Shown: in pieces, positions 15,682 to 23,339 of the stretch
Layout of the letters: each line of letters opens with the position of its first letter
Position numbering within the stretch: the stretch's first letter is position 1
Made by a program: the position numbers and the translations under genes
Source: Bacteroidota bacterium
GTDB taxonomy: Bacteria; Bacteroidota; JABWAT01
DNA: 64,000 bases
NCBI GenBank assembly: GCA_020161835.1
Contig: JAIUNL010000009.1
Location: forward strand, 1 to 64,000
Direction of reading: 5' to 3'
Notes under the pieces: generated by a model
What the model was told of the DNA's origin: nothing
The model's database searches: none
What the model saw: the letters and a program-made list of their open reading frames with translations, nothing else

Positions 15682-17205
15682 TTACTTAACCTCCAGAACA
15701 GGAGAATAATCGGTTTCACCAGCTTCATTCACAGCTTTGATGCGGTACCAGTAAGGTTTTCCTTTATCTGCAGATTCATCTGTGTAAAGAATCAAAGGTT
15801 CAGAAGCTTCGGGTGACGGTTCAAATTTTGCCACATCCCAGATCACGGAATCATGCAAACCAGAACGAAGAACTTTCCAGGGACCTTTGGGTTTTTCGGC
15901 ACGTTCAATGGTGTAAGATGAAGCGCCGGCTGATCCTCTCCAGGTAAAACCGGTGTCTTTTTTAAACAGAACCGGTGCCGGTGCCGGTTTTGCGATTGGT
16001 TCAGGTTCAATGCCTCTGATCAGGAACGATTCTTTTCTGAGCAAATCGAGAATCCGGGTTGCTTCGAAGGAAGTTCCGTCAGCAAATCCGGGAACGTGAA
16101 ACGAATTGACGGGGGTGCCGCCTTCATTGTGATAATACCAGCCACCATCCCGGCGGTGACTTCTGATACTCCACATGAGTCCGCCTGAAATTCCGCTTTC
16201 TCTGATCACTTTCATGAGTTCACGCTGATTTTCAACAGAAGCAAGTCCGAACTCATCAACCAGAAGGGGTTTGATTCCTTTGCATTCTTCCCAGGAAGCT
16301 TTGGCAATCGGAGCCAGTTCCCAGGGCCTACCACCCATGCGGTTCCAATATTCATACAGGTGATCACTGATCAGATCAATGTTCGGATCTGCAAGCAAGG
16401 CTTTCCGGTCGCCGCCGTTTGCTTCCATAATCAGGTGGTTCGGATCCACTTTTTTGATGTAAGCTGCCATTTCAAGACTCCAGGCCAGAATCTTCGGACT
16501 CCATTCGTCCCAGTTTAGTCCACGGTCGCCAATGTAACTGGCAAATTCATTTCCAAGCTGCCAGCACAAAATGGCAGGATCGTCTTTGTAGAGAAGTCCG
16601 TTTACGGTATTTTTCCGGTTCAGCAGATAATCGAGAAAATGCCGGAAATCAGCTTTGACCTCTTCATCTGTCCAGAAAGAACCTTTGGGTTTACCTGATA
16701 AAGTCGAAAATTCATCAACGCCGCGAATGCCGCCAAAAGTTTGGGAGGCGATAAAAGGAAGAATGATTCTGATGTCATAATCGTGGGCGTAGGCAATGAC
16801 CCGATCGAGACACTGAAAGGCTTCTTCATTGTAGGTGCGCCGGGCAGTGATGTAAACCGGCATGCCGTTATCATCGGGAGAATAAACGGAAAGGGAAAAA
16901 GTACGGGTTGCAAGTCCGCCCGTGCGCTGAATTCCGCTGTAAATATCCCGGATTTCATACTCGTCAGGGAACCGGTTGGTGCGGTCGGCCCGGATCTGGG
17001 ATTCATTCTGCTGGATGTTGGGTGCCGCCAATCCGAAAAACCGGAAGACTTTTTTCCCGTCCATGAGTTTGTCGCCGTCACGGGTGATAAAATTGGCGAG
17101 CCGTTTCCCTTTGTATGGAGTTTGGGAAGTGGCGTTGTTTGCCGGAAAAAAGAAAAGTGAAAAAGCAAAAAGAAGTGAAAAGATGCGGATGGAAGAAGAT
17201 AACAT
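15682..17205 (-). CDS. Secreted GH5-type endo-beta-mannanase with C-terminal FnIII-like domain
   Basis: 507 aa from ATG 17205, chosen for its signal peptide (LSSSIRIFSLLFAFSLFFF) and an AGGGG site five bases upstream; a TTG at 17238 would add 11 residues before it. The clan-A barrel spans about 30-385: acid/base E220 in WQLGNEFA and nucleophile E318 in LLVDEFGLA, with DHLYEYW between. Overall layout (ANGGD, SDHLYEYW, EFGLA) fits GH5 mannanases such as subfamily 7. Residues about 404-507 look like a fibronectin-III module (YTIERAEKPKGPW, YWYRIKAVNEAGETDYS). It is the first gene of the locus, directly after the candidate promoter/operator, and ends one base before the aldo/keto reductase start region. 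Confidence 0.82.
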   Translation of the reverse strand: MLSSSIRIFSLLFAFSLFFFPANNATSQTPYKGKRLANFITRDGDKLMDGKKVFRFFGLAAPNIQQNESQIRADRTNRFPDEYEIRDIYSGIQRTGGLATRTFSLSVYSPDDNGMPVYITARRTYNEEAFQCLDRVIAYAHDYDIRIILPFIASQTFGGIRGVDEFSTLSGKPKGSFWTDEEVKADFRHFLDYLLNRKNTVNGLLYKDDPAILCWQLGNEFASYIGDRGLNWDEWSPKILAWSLEMAAYIKKVDPNHLIMEANGGDRKALLADPNIDLISDHLYEYWNRMGGRPWELAPIAKASWEECKGIKPLLVDEFGLASVENQRELMKVIRESGISGGLMWSIRSHRRDGGWYYHNEGGTPVNSFHVPGFADGTSFEATRILDLLRKESFLIRGIEPEPIAKPAPAPVLFKKDTGFTWRGSAGASSYTIERAEKPKGPWKVLRSGLHDSVIWDVAKFEPSPEASEPLILYTDESADKGKPYWYRIKAVNEAGETDYSPVLEVK

Positions 17206-17378
17206 AAAGCCCCTGATTTTAAATTGAAAAAAGGACAATCAATCTTCACTTAAAAGCAGGAATCGTGCCGGATTCTGACAAATCTGACTTTTTCATGAAT
17301 GAACAGGTAAAACCGGGTTAAAGTGTTGTTTTTGTTGCAGATAAAGAAACAAGATGAGAATTTGGTCCGGGCAGAAAC

Positions 17379-17407
17379 ATTATTTTTTCGATAACCGATT
17401 ATCACAA
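17379..17407 (-). promoter_or_regulatory. Candidate promoter of the mannan operon with a LacI-like operator
   Basis: On the minus strand TTGTGA (17407-17402), 17 bases, AATAAT (17384-17379). Overlapping it, 17390-17403 is GATAACCGATTATC, an imperfect palindrome with the AANCGNTT core seen in LacI-family operators. It lies about 175 bases before the GH5 start. No LacI-family regulator is in the window. Pattern-based only. Confidence 0.38.
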
Positions 17408-17456
17408 AAATAAAAACAATTGATATAAAGTCGGGTCATTTGTGGAGGATGAAACA

Positions 17457-17525
17457 GGTCGCTCCTACGGAGCTTTTTCCGGGTTGGGTATTGTGGTTTC
17501 TACAAACAGGTCGCACCGCTGGTGC
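17457..17525. repeat. Two AGGTCGC-type hairpin elements, copies 2 and 3
   Basis: GGTC + GCTCC-TAC-GGAGC (17461-17473) and GGTC + GCACC-GCT-GGTGC (17513-17525), the second preceded by TTTCTACAAACA. Between copies the third stem pair switches from T-A to A-T while pairing is kept. Confidence 0.8.
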
Positions 17526-17564
17526 TTCAAAAAGTTGACGTCAATTATAAGGTTTTGCATTTTG

Positions 17565-17778
17565 TAACTTGTCCCCCGGCATTTTGCCCCTCCGGTAATT
17601 CATGACCCGTAACCCGCATTTTCAGTCCCTTGCCCCCTGTCCCTTGTCCCCGAATTTTGTGACCCGTAATCCGTGACCCGTAACCCGCATTTTCAGTCCC
17701 TTGTCACTCGTCCTCTGTCCCAGAATTTAGTCCCTTGTCCCCGAATTCCGTGACCCGTAATCCGTGACCCGTAACCTT
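17565..17778. repeat. Heptanucleotide tandem repeat tract, TGACCCG/TAAYCCG and AGTCCCT/TGTCCCC units
   Basis: A tract of about 210 bases with a 7-base period. TGACCCG-TAATCCG-TGACCCG-TAACC occurs twice (from 17660 and from 17751) and TGACCCG-TAACCCG-CATTTTC-AGTCCCT recurs. It ends three bases before the stop codon (17781-17783) of the minus-strand radical SAM gene. With the hairpins and promoter above it fills the gene-free 17206-17780. Confidence 0.85.
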
Positions 17779-17780
17779 CC

Positions 17781-18815
17781 TCAAACTACATTAATCTTCA
17801 CGCCTTCGGTACAGTTTCTGCACATTTCATGCTGACTCCGGTCATCCAAAAGCGATTGGCGAAAATCCTGATAGGGTTTACTGGTCCAGATTTCCCGGAA
17901 GGAATTCAAGTTCATCGATCCAAGAACAAAATGGGCATCTTTATCAAAACAGCAGGGTACAACTTTTCCGTCCCAGGTAATCACACTGGTGCGCCACAGG
18001 GCAAAACACTCATTCCTGAACGTTCCTTTGATTCTCAGTCCGTTTTCATCCACCAGATAACGGCGGTATTTTTCGTCTGTCGGAAGGAAATGGTCAGCCG
18101 ATTTTTTGGAATAAACCTGCATGGTTTTCAGCGTTACTTTATTCACGCCATGTTGTTTACCCAGCGCAAATACCGCATCAAGCTGATGTTCGTTCTGCTT
18201 CATGACGATAAACTGAAATTCCACAAACGGACGGGTGAGTTTCATGGCCCGTTTCTTTTTCATCAGCCTTTCAAGTCCGGCAAAAGCATCTGAAAACGTG
18301 CCACCAATCCGATAATTCTGATACGTTTCTTCATCCAGACCATCAATTGAGAAAATGAGTTTATCCGGCGGATCCTGCAAAATGGCATCAATCCGGTCAT
18401 CATCGAGCAGAATTCCGTTGGTTGAAATGGCGACGTAAAGTTTGTTTTTGTGGGCAATTCTGATCAGTTCGGGCATGAACTTGTTAACGAAAGGTTCGCC
18501 CTGAAAGAACAACTGAACGTAAAAAGCATGTTTTTTGATGGATTTGGCGTAGGCTTCAAACTGTTCCGGCCTTAAAATCCCAAGCGGACGTGTAAGTGCT
18601 CCAAGTCCGGAAGGACATTCCGGACATTTCAGATTGCAGTGATTCGTGGGTTCTATCGAAAAAGACCAGGGTCCGCCCCAGACGATGGGTCGTTTTAAAA
18701 CTCTCGAAATCTGGTAGGATGTCAGGATTTTTATCGCATTCCAGAGTCGCCCGAAAGTGATGTACCCGAGAATTCCCCATTCATATTTTGAACTCAAAGT
18801 TTTTCCTTCAGCCAC
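17781..18815 (-). CDS. Radical SAM / SPASM-domain protein
   Basis: 344 aa, no signal peptide. The radical SAM cluster motif is CNLKCPEC with C60, C64 and C67 in SIEPTNHCNLKCPECPSG; a second Cys set follows in the SPASM region (NECFALW, VPCCFDKD, MCRNC with C332 and C335), which would hold one or two auxiliary 4Fe-4S clusters. FSIDGLDEETYQNYR is the usual mid-barrel motif. SPASM proteins modify peptides or, as stand-alone enzymes, other substrates; the target is unknown. The gene overlaps the end of the S9 peptidase gene by 22 bases and is translated after it, suggesting coupling. No short precursor-peptide gene is evident next to it. Confidence 0.85.
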   Translation of the reverse strand: MAEGKTLSSKYEWGILGYITFGRLWNAIKILTSYQISRVLKRPIVWGGPWSFSIEPTNHCNLKCPECPSGLGALTRPLGILRPEQFEAYAKSIKKHAFYVQLFFQGEPFVNKFMPELIRIAHKNKLYVAISTNGILLDDDRIDAILQDPPDKLIFSIDGLDEETYQNYRIGGTFSDAFAGLERLMKKKRAMKLTRPFVEFQFIVMKQNEHQLDAVFALGKQHGVNKVTLKTMQVYSKKSADHFLPTDEKYRRYLVDENGLRIKGTFRNECFALWRTSVITWDGKVVPCCFDKDAHFVLGSMNLNSFREIWTSKPYQDFRQSLLDDRSQHEMCRNCTEGVKINVV

Positions 18816-20809
18816 TGAAACACGTTATCGTGCCAGAATTTGGAGTTTTGTGGTTTCAAAATCCAGTGACCTTCATCCGGAAAGTAAAGCAGTTTTGAAT
18901 CGACATTCATGTATTGCAAAGCTGTAAAATATTCAAAAGCCTGGGCTTCAGGAACACGAAAATCAAGAGCACCATGAACAACCAAAGTTGGCGTTTTAAA
19001 ATTTTTCACATATTCAGAAGGTGACCATTTTTTGTATTGCTGTGGATTATCCCACGGTGTTCCCCTGAATTCCCACAAAGGAAACCAGACTTCTTCGGTC
19101 GTGCCGAACATGGTGGCCAGATTGTAAACGCCGGCATGGCTCACCAGCGTTTTGAACCGTGTGGTGTGTCCCTGAAACCAGTTCATCATGTATCCGCCGT
19201 ACGAGGCACCGGCAGCCGCCATACGGGTGGTGTCAATCGGGAAATTTTTGATGGAATAGTCAAGTCCTTTGATCAGATCAATGTAAACAGCACCGCCCCA
19301 GTCGCCTGAAATATCATCTGTAAATTTCTGTCCGTAACCGGTTGAGCCGGTCGGATTGGGTGCAACCAGGATGTAACCCTGTGCTGCCCAGGCCTGCGGA
19401 TTCCAGCGATAACTCCAGCTATCGCCCCAGGCGCCTTGTGGTCCGCCGTGAACGTAATAAACAAGCGGATATTTTTTATTCGGATCGTAAGCCGGCGGAA
19501 GAAAAACGAATGCATGGTTTTTGATTCCGTTTGCACCTTCATACCAAATTTCTTTCGGAGTTGGCATATCAAGCTGGGCAATCAATTCTTTATTGACGGA
19601 TGTCAGCTGCTCAGTTTTCCCGGACTTCAGATCCAGTTTGAAAAGTTCAGTAGGCAAATTGCTGTTATTGGCTGAATAAATGACCGAACCATTTCCTGCA
19701 AATTCATAACTGCCCATATTTACTTTATCAAGAACGATAACCGGCTTTGATGTGGCCGGATCTACTTTATAAAGTGAATTGTAACCCAGATTTCCGGCAG
19801 TAAAATAAATCGTTTTTCCATCAGGTGACCATTTCGGATCACTTGCAGACCGATCCAGCGTGGAAGTCAGGTTGGTGATTTTTCCTGATTTCAATTCTTT
19901 TAAAATGATATCCGTTTTATCGGCTTCAAATCCCGGACGTTTCATTGACATCCAGATCAGAAAATTTCCGTCTGCAGATGGCAGCGGATTGTTGTCATTG
20001 CCTTTATTGTCAACGGTCAGATTGGTAAGGTTGCCTGAAGTCAGATCATTTACAAAAACATCATTATTGGTTGTCCATGCAACGTTTTTCTCTGCATTCC
20101 GGACGAAATACAACAACTTTCCATCCACCGAAAACCGGTAATCCAGCGATCCGCCAAGATCAATAGGCGGAGTATCGAAATCGCCGGGAGTGGCATCAGT
20201 ATAGGTTTTGGCTGTCAGATCATAAATCCAGACGTGATTTCTCATGCCATTTTTCCAGGATGCCCAAACTCTGAACGGGTGTTTTGTAATCAGTTGTGCC
20301 TTGACTTTATTCGCATCAACGGCATCCGCTTTGATCTGGTTTCCTTCACTGGTTGATTCATCCGGATAGACTTCCGATTCAAAAGCCAGCTTTGACTCAT
20401 CTGCTGAAAAGGTAAATCCGCCGACGCCCATTGAAAAATCGGTGATCTTTTCAACTTTTCCGTCTGCCGGATTCATTTTAAAAACCTGAGGTGCTCCATC
20501 CCGGCTTGACAAAAACCAAACCGATTTTCCATCCTTGCTGAAAGCCGGACTGAAGTTGCTTTTTGCATTTTCCGTCAGCCGTTTTACAGTTTTGTCTGCC
20601 AGGTTCATCATAAAAAGATCATTGACAATTTTGTTCTCTTCAAACCGGACTTCCCCAAGTGTATAAACAACCGACTTTCCATCGGGGGAGACAGTGAAAC
20701 TGCTCAGGCGTTTCATTTTGAGCATATCATCAACCGTCAGTGGCCGTCCTTGTCCGAATGTGAGTCCGGAAATGAAGACAAAAAGTGAGAATAAGAGGAG
20801 TTTTTTCAT
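18794..20809 (-). CDS. Secreted S9-family prolyl oligopeptidase-like serine peptidase (DPP/acylaminoacyl-peptidase type)
   Basis: 671 aa with signal peptide (MKKLLLFSLFVFISGLTFG). The N-terminal part (about 25-400) is a WD40/TolB-like beta-propeller with repeated FSPDGK-type motifs (FTVSPDGKSVVY, FSKDGKSVWFLSS, WSPDGKTIYF). The C-terminal alpha/beta-hydrolase carries the triad S536 (GASYGGYM), D616 (GALDFRVP) and H648 (DEGHWI), with the oxyanion motif YVHGGPQG. Such enzymes release dipeptides or acyl-amino acids from short peptides in the periplasm. It is upstream of, and overlaps, the radical SAM gene. Confidence 0.92.
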   Translation of the reverse strand: MKKLLLFSLFVFISGLTFGQGRPLTVDDMLKMKRLSSFTVSPDGKSVVYTLGEVRFEENKIVNDLFMMNLADKTVKRLTENAKSNFSPAFSKDGKSVWFLSSRDGAPQVFKMNPADGKVEKITDFSMGVGGFTFSADESKLAFESEVYPDESTSEGNQIKADAVDANKVKAQLITKHPFRVWASWKNGMRNHVWIYDLTAKTYTDATPGDFDTPPIDLGGSLDYRFSVDGKLLYFVRNAEKNVAWTTNNDVFVNDLTSGNLTNLTVDNKGNDNNPLPSADGNFLIWMSMKRPGFEADKTDIILKELKSGKITNLTSTLDRSASDPKWSPDGKTIYFTAGNLGYNSLYKVDPATSKPVIVLDKVNMGSYEFAGNGSVIYSANNSNLPTELFKLDLKSGKTEQLTSVNKELIAQLDMPTPKEIWYEGANGIKNHAFVFLPPAYDPNKKYPLVYYVHGGPQGAWGDSWSYRWNPQAWAAQGYILVAPNPTGSTGYGQKFTDDISGDWGGAVYIDLIKGLDYSIKNFPIDTTRMAAAGASYGGYMMNWFQGHTTRFKTLVSHAGVYNLATMFGTTEEVWFPLWEFRGTPWDNPQQYKKWSPSEYVKNFKTPTLVVHGALDFRVPEAQAFEYFTALQYMNVDSKLLYFPDEGHWILKPQNSKFWHDNVFQWLKEKL

Positions 20810-20830
20810 TGAAGTACCTTTTATTTTTTA

Positions 20831-21304
20831 TTAAAACTTTGTTCCAAACCAAAGTCCTTTTCCAACAGGCAGAAAGGAACCTTTTAATCCGGATGCAATA
20901 AAGATGTCAATCCATTGCTGAACTTTTTCTGTACTGTCGGGAAGATGCCCGATGACAAAAACACTTCCCTTTTTTCCGGCACCTAGTAGTTGGGTAAACC
21001 GTTCGGCAGGAAGGGTTTCTTCTGAAAAGGAAATGACAAGGTCAAAAGATTCAGAATTTAATTGATGACCCATTTTCCCGTCAAAGAGCAGTGATAAAAC
21101 ATCTGTTAATGCCTGATCAGTTTCAGTGGAAACCAAAACATGCTGGATGGAAAGTGAAGAAGAAACAAATTGGAGAAACCGGATGATATCACGTTGATAG
21201 AACTCCTGTGATTCAGGAGTTTCCGGTTGGATGGGGGAAAGTGAATAAAGACAATCGAGATAGTCAGCAATTTCGGGTAAAACTGCTGACGAAGAAGAAC
21301 TCAC
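20831..21304 (-). CDS. Vestigial O-methyltransferase-like protein, function unknown
   Basis: 157 aa from GTG 21304, chosen because GTGA overlaps the upstream stop (4 bases) and AGGA lies upstream; an ATG at 21340 would add 12 residues with a 40-base overlap. The end FLPVGKGLWFGTKF and the middle ESFDLVISFSEETLP...GKKGSVFVIG resemble the last third of class I O-methyltransferases (FDLVFIDA..., LLPIGDGL), but the glycine-rich SAM-binding loop is missing: HVLVSTETDQ stands where EIGTGTG is expected. It is probably not an active SAM enzyme. It is translationally coupled to the YcaQ/AlkZ-related gene. Confidence 0.4.
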   Translation of the reverse strand: MSSSSSAVLPEIADYLDCLYSLSPIQPETPESQEFYQRDIIRFLQFVSSSLSIQHVLVSTETDQALTDVLSLLFDGKMGHQLNSESFDLVISFSEETLPAERFTQLLGAGKKGSVFVIGHLPDSTEKVQQWIDIFIASGLKGSFLPVGKGLWFGTKF

Positions 21305-22170
21305 TTCAAAAGATCCTGTACGGTATGATGGGCTAACCACCGGCCACGTGAAGCAACAAGTGAAATCGGAACGAGGTGACCCTGAGCCCGGAGGTTTTCA
21401 AGGGCATTGTCAATGTCCTTAGGCTGCCAGTTGAACAAAGCCTGAATTCGTTTTTCGTTGGAAATAACCTGAACCTGAAAATACTTTTCAAGAATACGTT
21501 CACGGGCAAGATCTTCCGTTAACGGGTTAATTTTGTCATTTAATCCGTTAAAATGAGACACAACCATATCCCAGATTGGCGTATAAGGATGCTCCTGACG
21601 GCCAACTTCCATGATATACATCTTACGTTCAAGTTCCTGAAGTGATTTGTCAAAAACCGGCCGGATATATTTTCCGGTTGATTCCATTTTCTTTCTCAGG
21701 TCAATCGTCGTAATCGGATGTTCTTCAAGAATCGTATCCAATACACGCTTTTCAGCTTCAGAAATATGCTTATGAACAAAATTTTCCCAGGAACTGTCAG
21801 CACTGCCAACATTGGCATTTAAAACAAAGAAATAAGGAACGTATTCAACTGAAATAAAAGTAGGTTGCTTTTTCAGAAATTTGCCATAAAATGACTTTTT
21901 ATTCTGAGGAAGTTTATCCTTCAGCGACCAGGTAAAGGTAACATCCGGGTCCTGATTGATACTTGTTGGAATTTCAGGACGGCGCTCACCCTTTACTGCG
22001 TTCCAGATTGATGGTAACTCAGAAAGTTCTGATTTGAAGGCAAAACAGAAGCCCACACTGTTGACAAAATCAACTGCATCTTGTTCAGTTTTTATGGAAA
22101 GTGCTTTGGTCCGCCGGAAGCTTTGGTCACGTAGCTTTTCCAGATAGTCCTGAGAGATTTTTAAAGCCAT
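21301..22170 (-). CDS. YcaQ/AlkZ-related winged-helix protein
   Basis: 289 aa, cytoplasmic. DFVNSVGFCFAFKS...LPSIWNAVKGERRP and the later FYGKFLKKQPTFISVEYVPYFFVL match a family annotated as AlkZ-related or winged-helix DNA-binding proteins. Its middle (VLDTILEEHPITTIDLRKKM, about 150-200) has a winged-helix look. The true DNA glycosylases AlkZ/YcaQ unhook interstrand cross-links via a QxD/QxQ motif; I do not see that motif, so glycosylase activity is unproven. First gene of a two-gene minus-strand unit, divergent from the outer-membrane-type gene across about 115 bases. Confidence 0.55.
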   Translation of the reverse strand: MALKISQDYLEKLRDQSFRRTKALSIKTEQDAVDFVNSVGFCFAFKSELSELPSIWNAVKGERRPEIPTSINQDPDVTFTWSLKDKLPQNKKSFYGKFLKKQPTFISVEYVPYFFVLNANVGSADSSWENFVHKHISEAEKRVLDTILEEHPITTIDLRKKMESTGKYIRPVFDKSLQELERKMYIMEVGRQEHPYTPIWDMVVSHFNGLNDKINPLTEDLARERILEKYFQVQVISNEKRIQALFNWQPKDIDNALENLRAQGHLVPISLVASRGRWLAHHTVQDLLK

Positions 22171-22284
22171 ACAGTTTTACTTAGTCAGTTACCTGAAATT
22201 AGAGTTTTAGAAATAAAATAAGTAAATTAAGATACGAAATTTCTTATGTATTTACAATTCAAAAAAAATGAAAAGTCAACTTCG

Positions 22285-23001
22285 ATGCACATGAGTTTAA
22301 AAACGAGTCTTGTTTTTTATATTTTATTGGTCTTTTCGCATCAATCAACGGCCCAGGTTTTCTCTTCATCTGACTTTTCTGGCTATGCCTACCAATCAAT
22401 TGAAGCCGGAATTTTAAACGCTTCTTTTGATTCAAAATCAGTACTACCAACTTCCCCAGGTCTCAGTAACTCTGCAAAAGCTTCGAATTTTGTATTTGTT
22501 TACTTCAGTCCGTCAACCGAAATCAGACTTAGTTTGGGGAAAACAAAAGAAAAAACCGGGAATGGGAAATACTTTCTGGGCCATGCCGGATACCTGATCC
22601 ACAATTTTACACCTATGAAAGCTGAAAAATCATTTAAAGTTCCGCTTTCAATTTTATCTGACTTTACAAGCTGGCAAAAAAAAGGTGAAATTAATAAAAA
22701 GAAGTTTGAAGCCTCGTCTATTGGAATTCAAACCGGCGTAGCGTGGTATAAAAACTTTGAAAGCGTTCAGCTGTTTTTTGACTTACTGGCAGGTGCAGGA
22801 TTCGGAATGACCACGTTTGGATATGAAACCGGATCAGAAATCAGATACACAGGTAAACTGAGAGCCTTTTTTCCGTCACTAGTAGGTGCAACGGGCATTT
22901 CTGTTGGAATTCTGTCTGAAATTCAAAACTGGGATCTTGGCGGTGATAACGGTAAACTGCAACTTCACTCAAATCAAATCACAATGGGAGTCTGCTGGTA
23001 A
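22285..23001 (+). CDS. Putative outer-membrane or exported beta-rich protein
   Basis: 238 aa from ATG 22285, selected because it opens a signal peptide (MHMSLKTSLVFYILLVFS, cut after STAQ); in-frame ATGs at 22246 and 22291 are alternatives. The mature part is rich in alternating strands and aromatic residues (FVFVYFSPSTEIRLSLG, LFFDLLAGAGFGMTTFGY, LRAFFPSLVGATGISVGI) and ends in an aromatic residue, which fits a small beta barrel. No named family recognised. Its stop overlaps the ATG of the next gene by one base (TAATG). Confidence 0.6.
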   Translation: MHMSLKTSLVFYILLVFSHQSTAQVFSSSDFSGYAYQSIEAGILNASFDSKSVLPTSPGLSNSAKASNFVFVYFSPSTEIRLSLGKTKEKTGNGKYFLGHAGYLIHNFTPMKAEKSFKVPLSILSDFTSWQKKGEINKKKFEASSIGIQTGVAWYKNFESVQLFFDLLAGAGFGMTTFGYETGSEIRYTGKLRAFFPSLVGATGISVGILSEIQNWDLGGDNGKLQLHSNQITMGVCW

Positions 23002-23264
23002 TGAAAAAACAGGAAATTCTTGCTGAACTTGAGTCACTTGCGAAAGAGTTGGGTTATCGCATTAGGTATGAATTGGGAGATTTTTCAGGCGGTAGCTGCC
23101 TTCTGAATGCAGAAAAACTGATTTTGATCAACAAAAGATTACCTCCGGAAATCAGAATGGCAACCCTAGCCAGAATTTTCGCTGATATGGATCTGAATTC
23201 AATTTTTATCAAACCTGCTGTCAGAGAATATATCGAAGACGAAAAAGCCCGGCAAAATTTGTAG
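23001..23264 (+). CDS. Small conserved-looking protein of unknown function
   Basis: 87 aa, cytoplasmic, no Cys cluster. Charged helix (QEILAELESLAKELGYRIRYE), a turn GDFSGGSCLLNAEKLILINKR, then RMATLARIFADMDLNSIFI and a charged end. The GDFxGG...INKR pattern occurs in short hypothetical proteins of the Bacteroidota group, as far as I recall. Translationally coupled to the beta-rich gene upstream. Its TAG stop lies inside a 39-bp palindrome. Confidence 0.65.
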   Translation: MKKQEILAELESLAKELGYRIRYELGDFSGGSCLLNAEKLILINKRLPPEIRMATLARIFADMDLNSIFIKPAVREYIEDEKARQNL

Positions 23265-23294
23265 AGACGGGTCTGAGACCCGTCTCTACAAATT
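23256..23294. repeat. 39-bp palindrome, GTAGAGACG family, copy 2, overlapping a stop codon
   Basis: 19-bp perfect arms (23256-23274 and 23276-23294) around a single G. The outer GTAGAGACG/CGTCTCTAC matches copy 1 at 4653-4680, while the inner bases differ (GGTCT here, TTGCA there) and remain paired. The TAG at 23262-23264 is the stop of the 87-aa gene. As RNA it would form a very stable 3' hairpin and may also end transcription. Confidence 0.9.
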
Positions 23295-23311
23295 AATTGC
23301 CATTTTCCCTG

Positions 23312-23339
23312 TGACCCGTGATCTGTAACCCGTAACTTA
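23312..23339. repeat. Heptanucleotide tandem repeat, 4 units, running into the glmS stop codon
   Basis: TGACCCG, TGATCTG, TAACCCG, TAACTTA at exact 7-base steps. The same family as 17565-17778. The final TTA (23337-23339) is the TAA stop of minus-strand glmS. Confidence 0.8.

Noticed and set aside
17565..17778. Possible CRISPR or replication-origin iterons
   Set aside because: Period is 7 with degenerate units, no AT-rich unwinding region, no dnaA or rep gene, and related units lie beside glmS.
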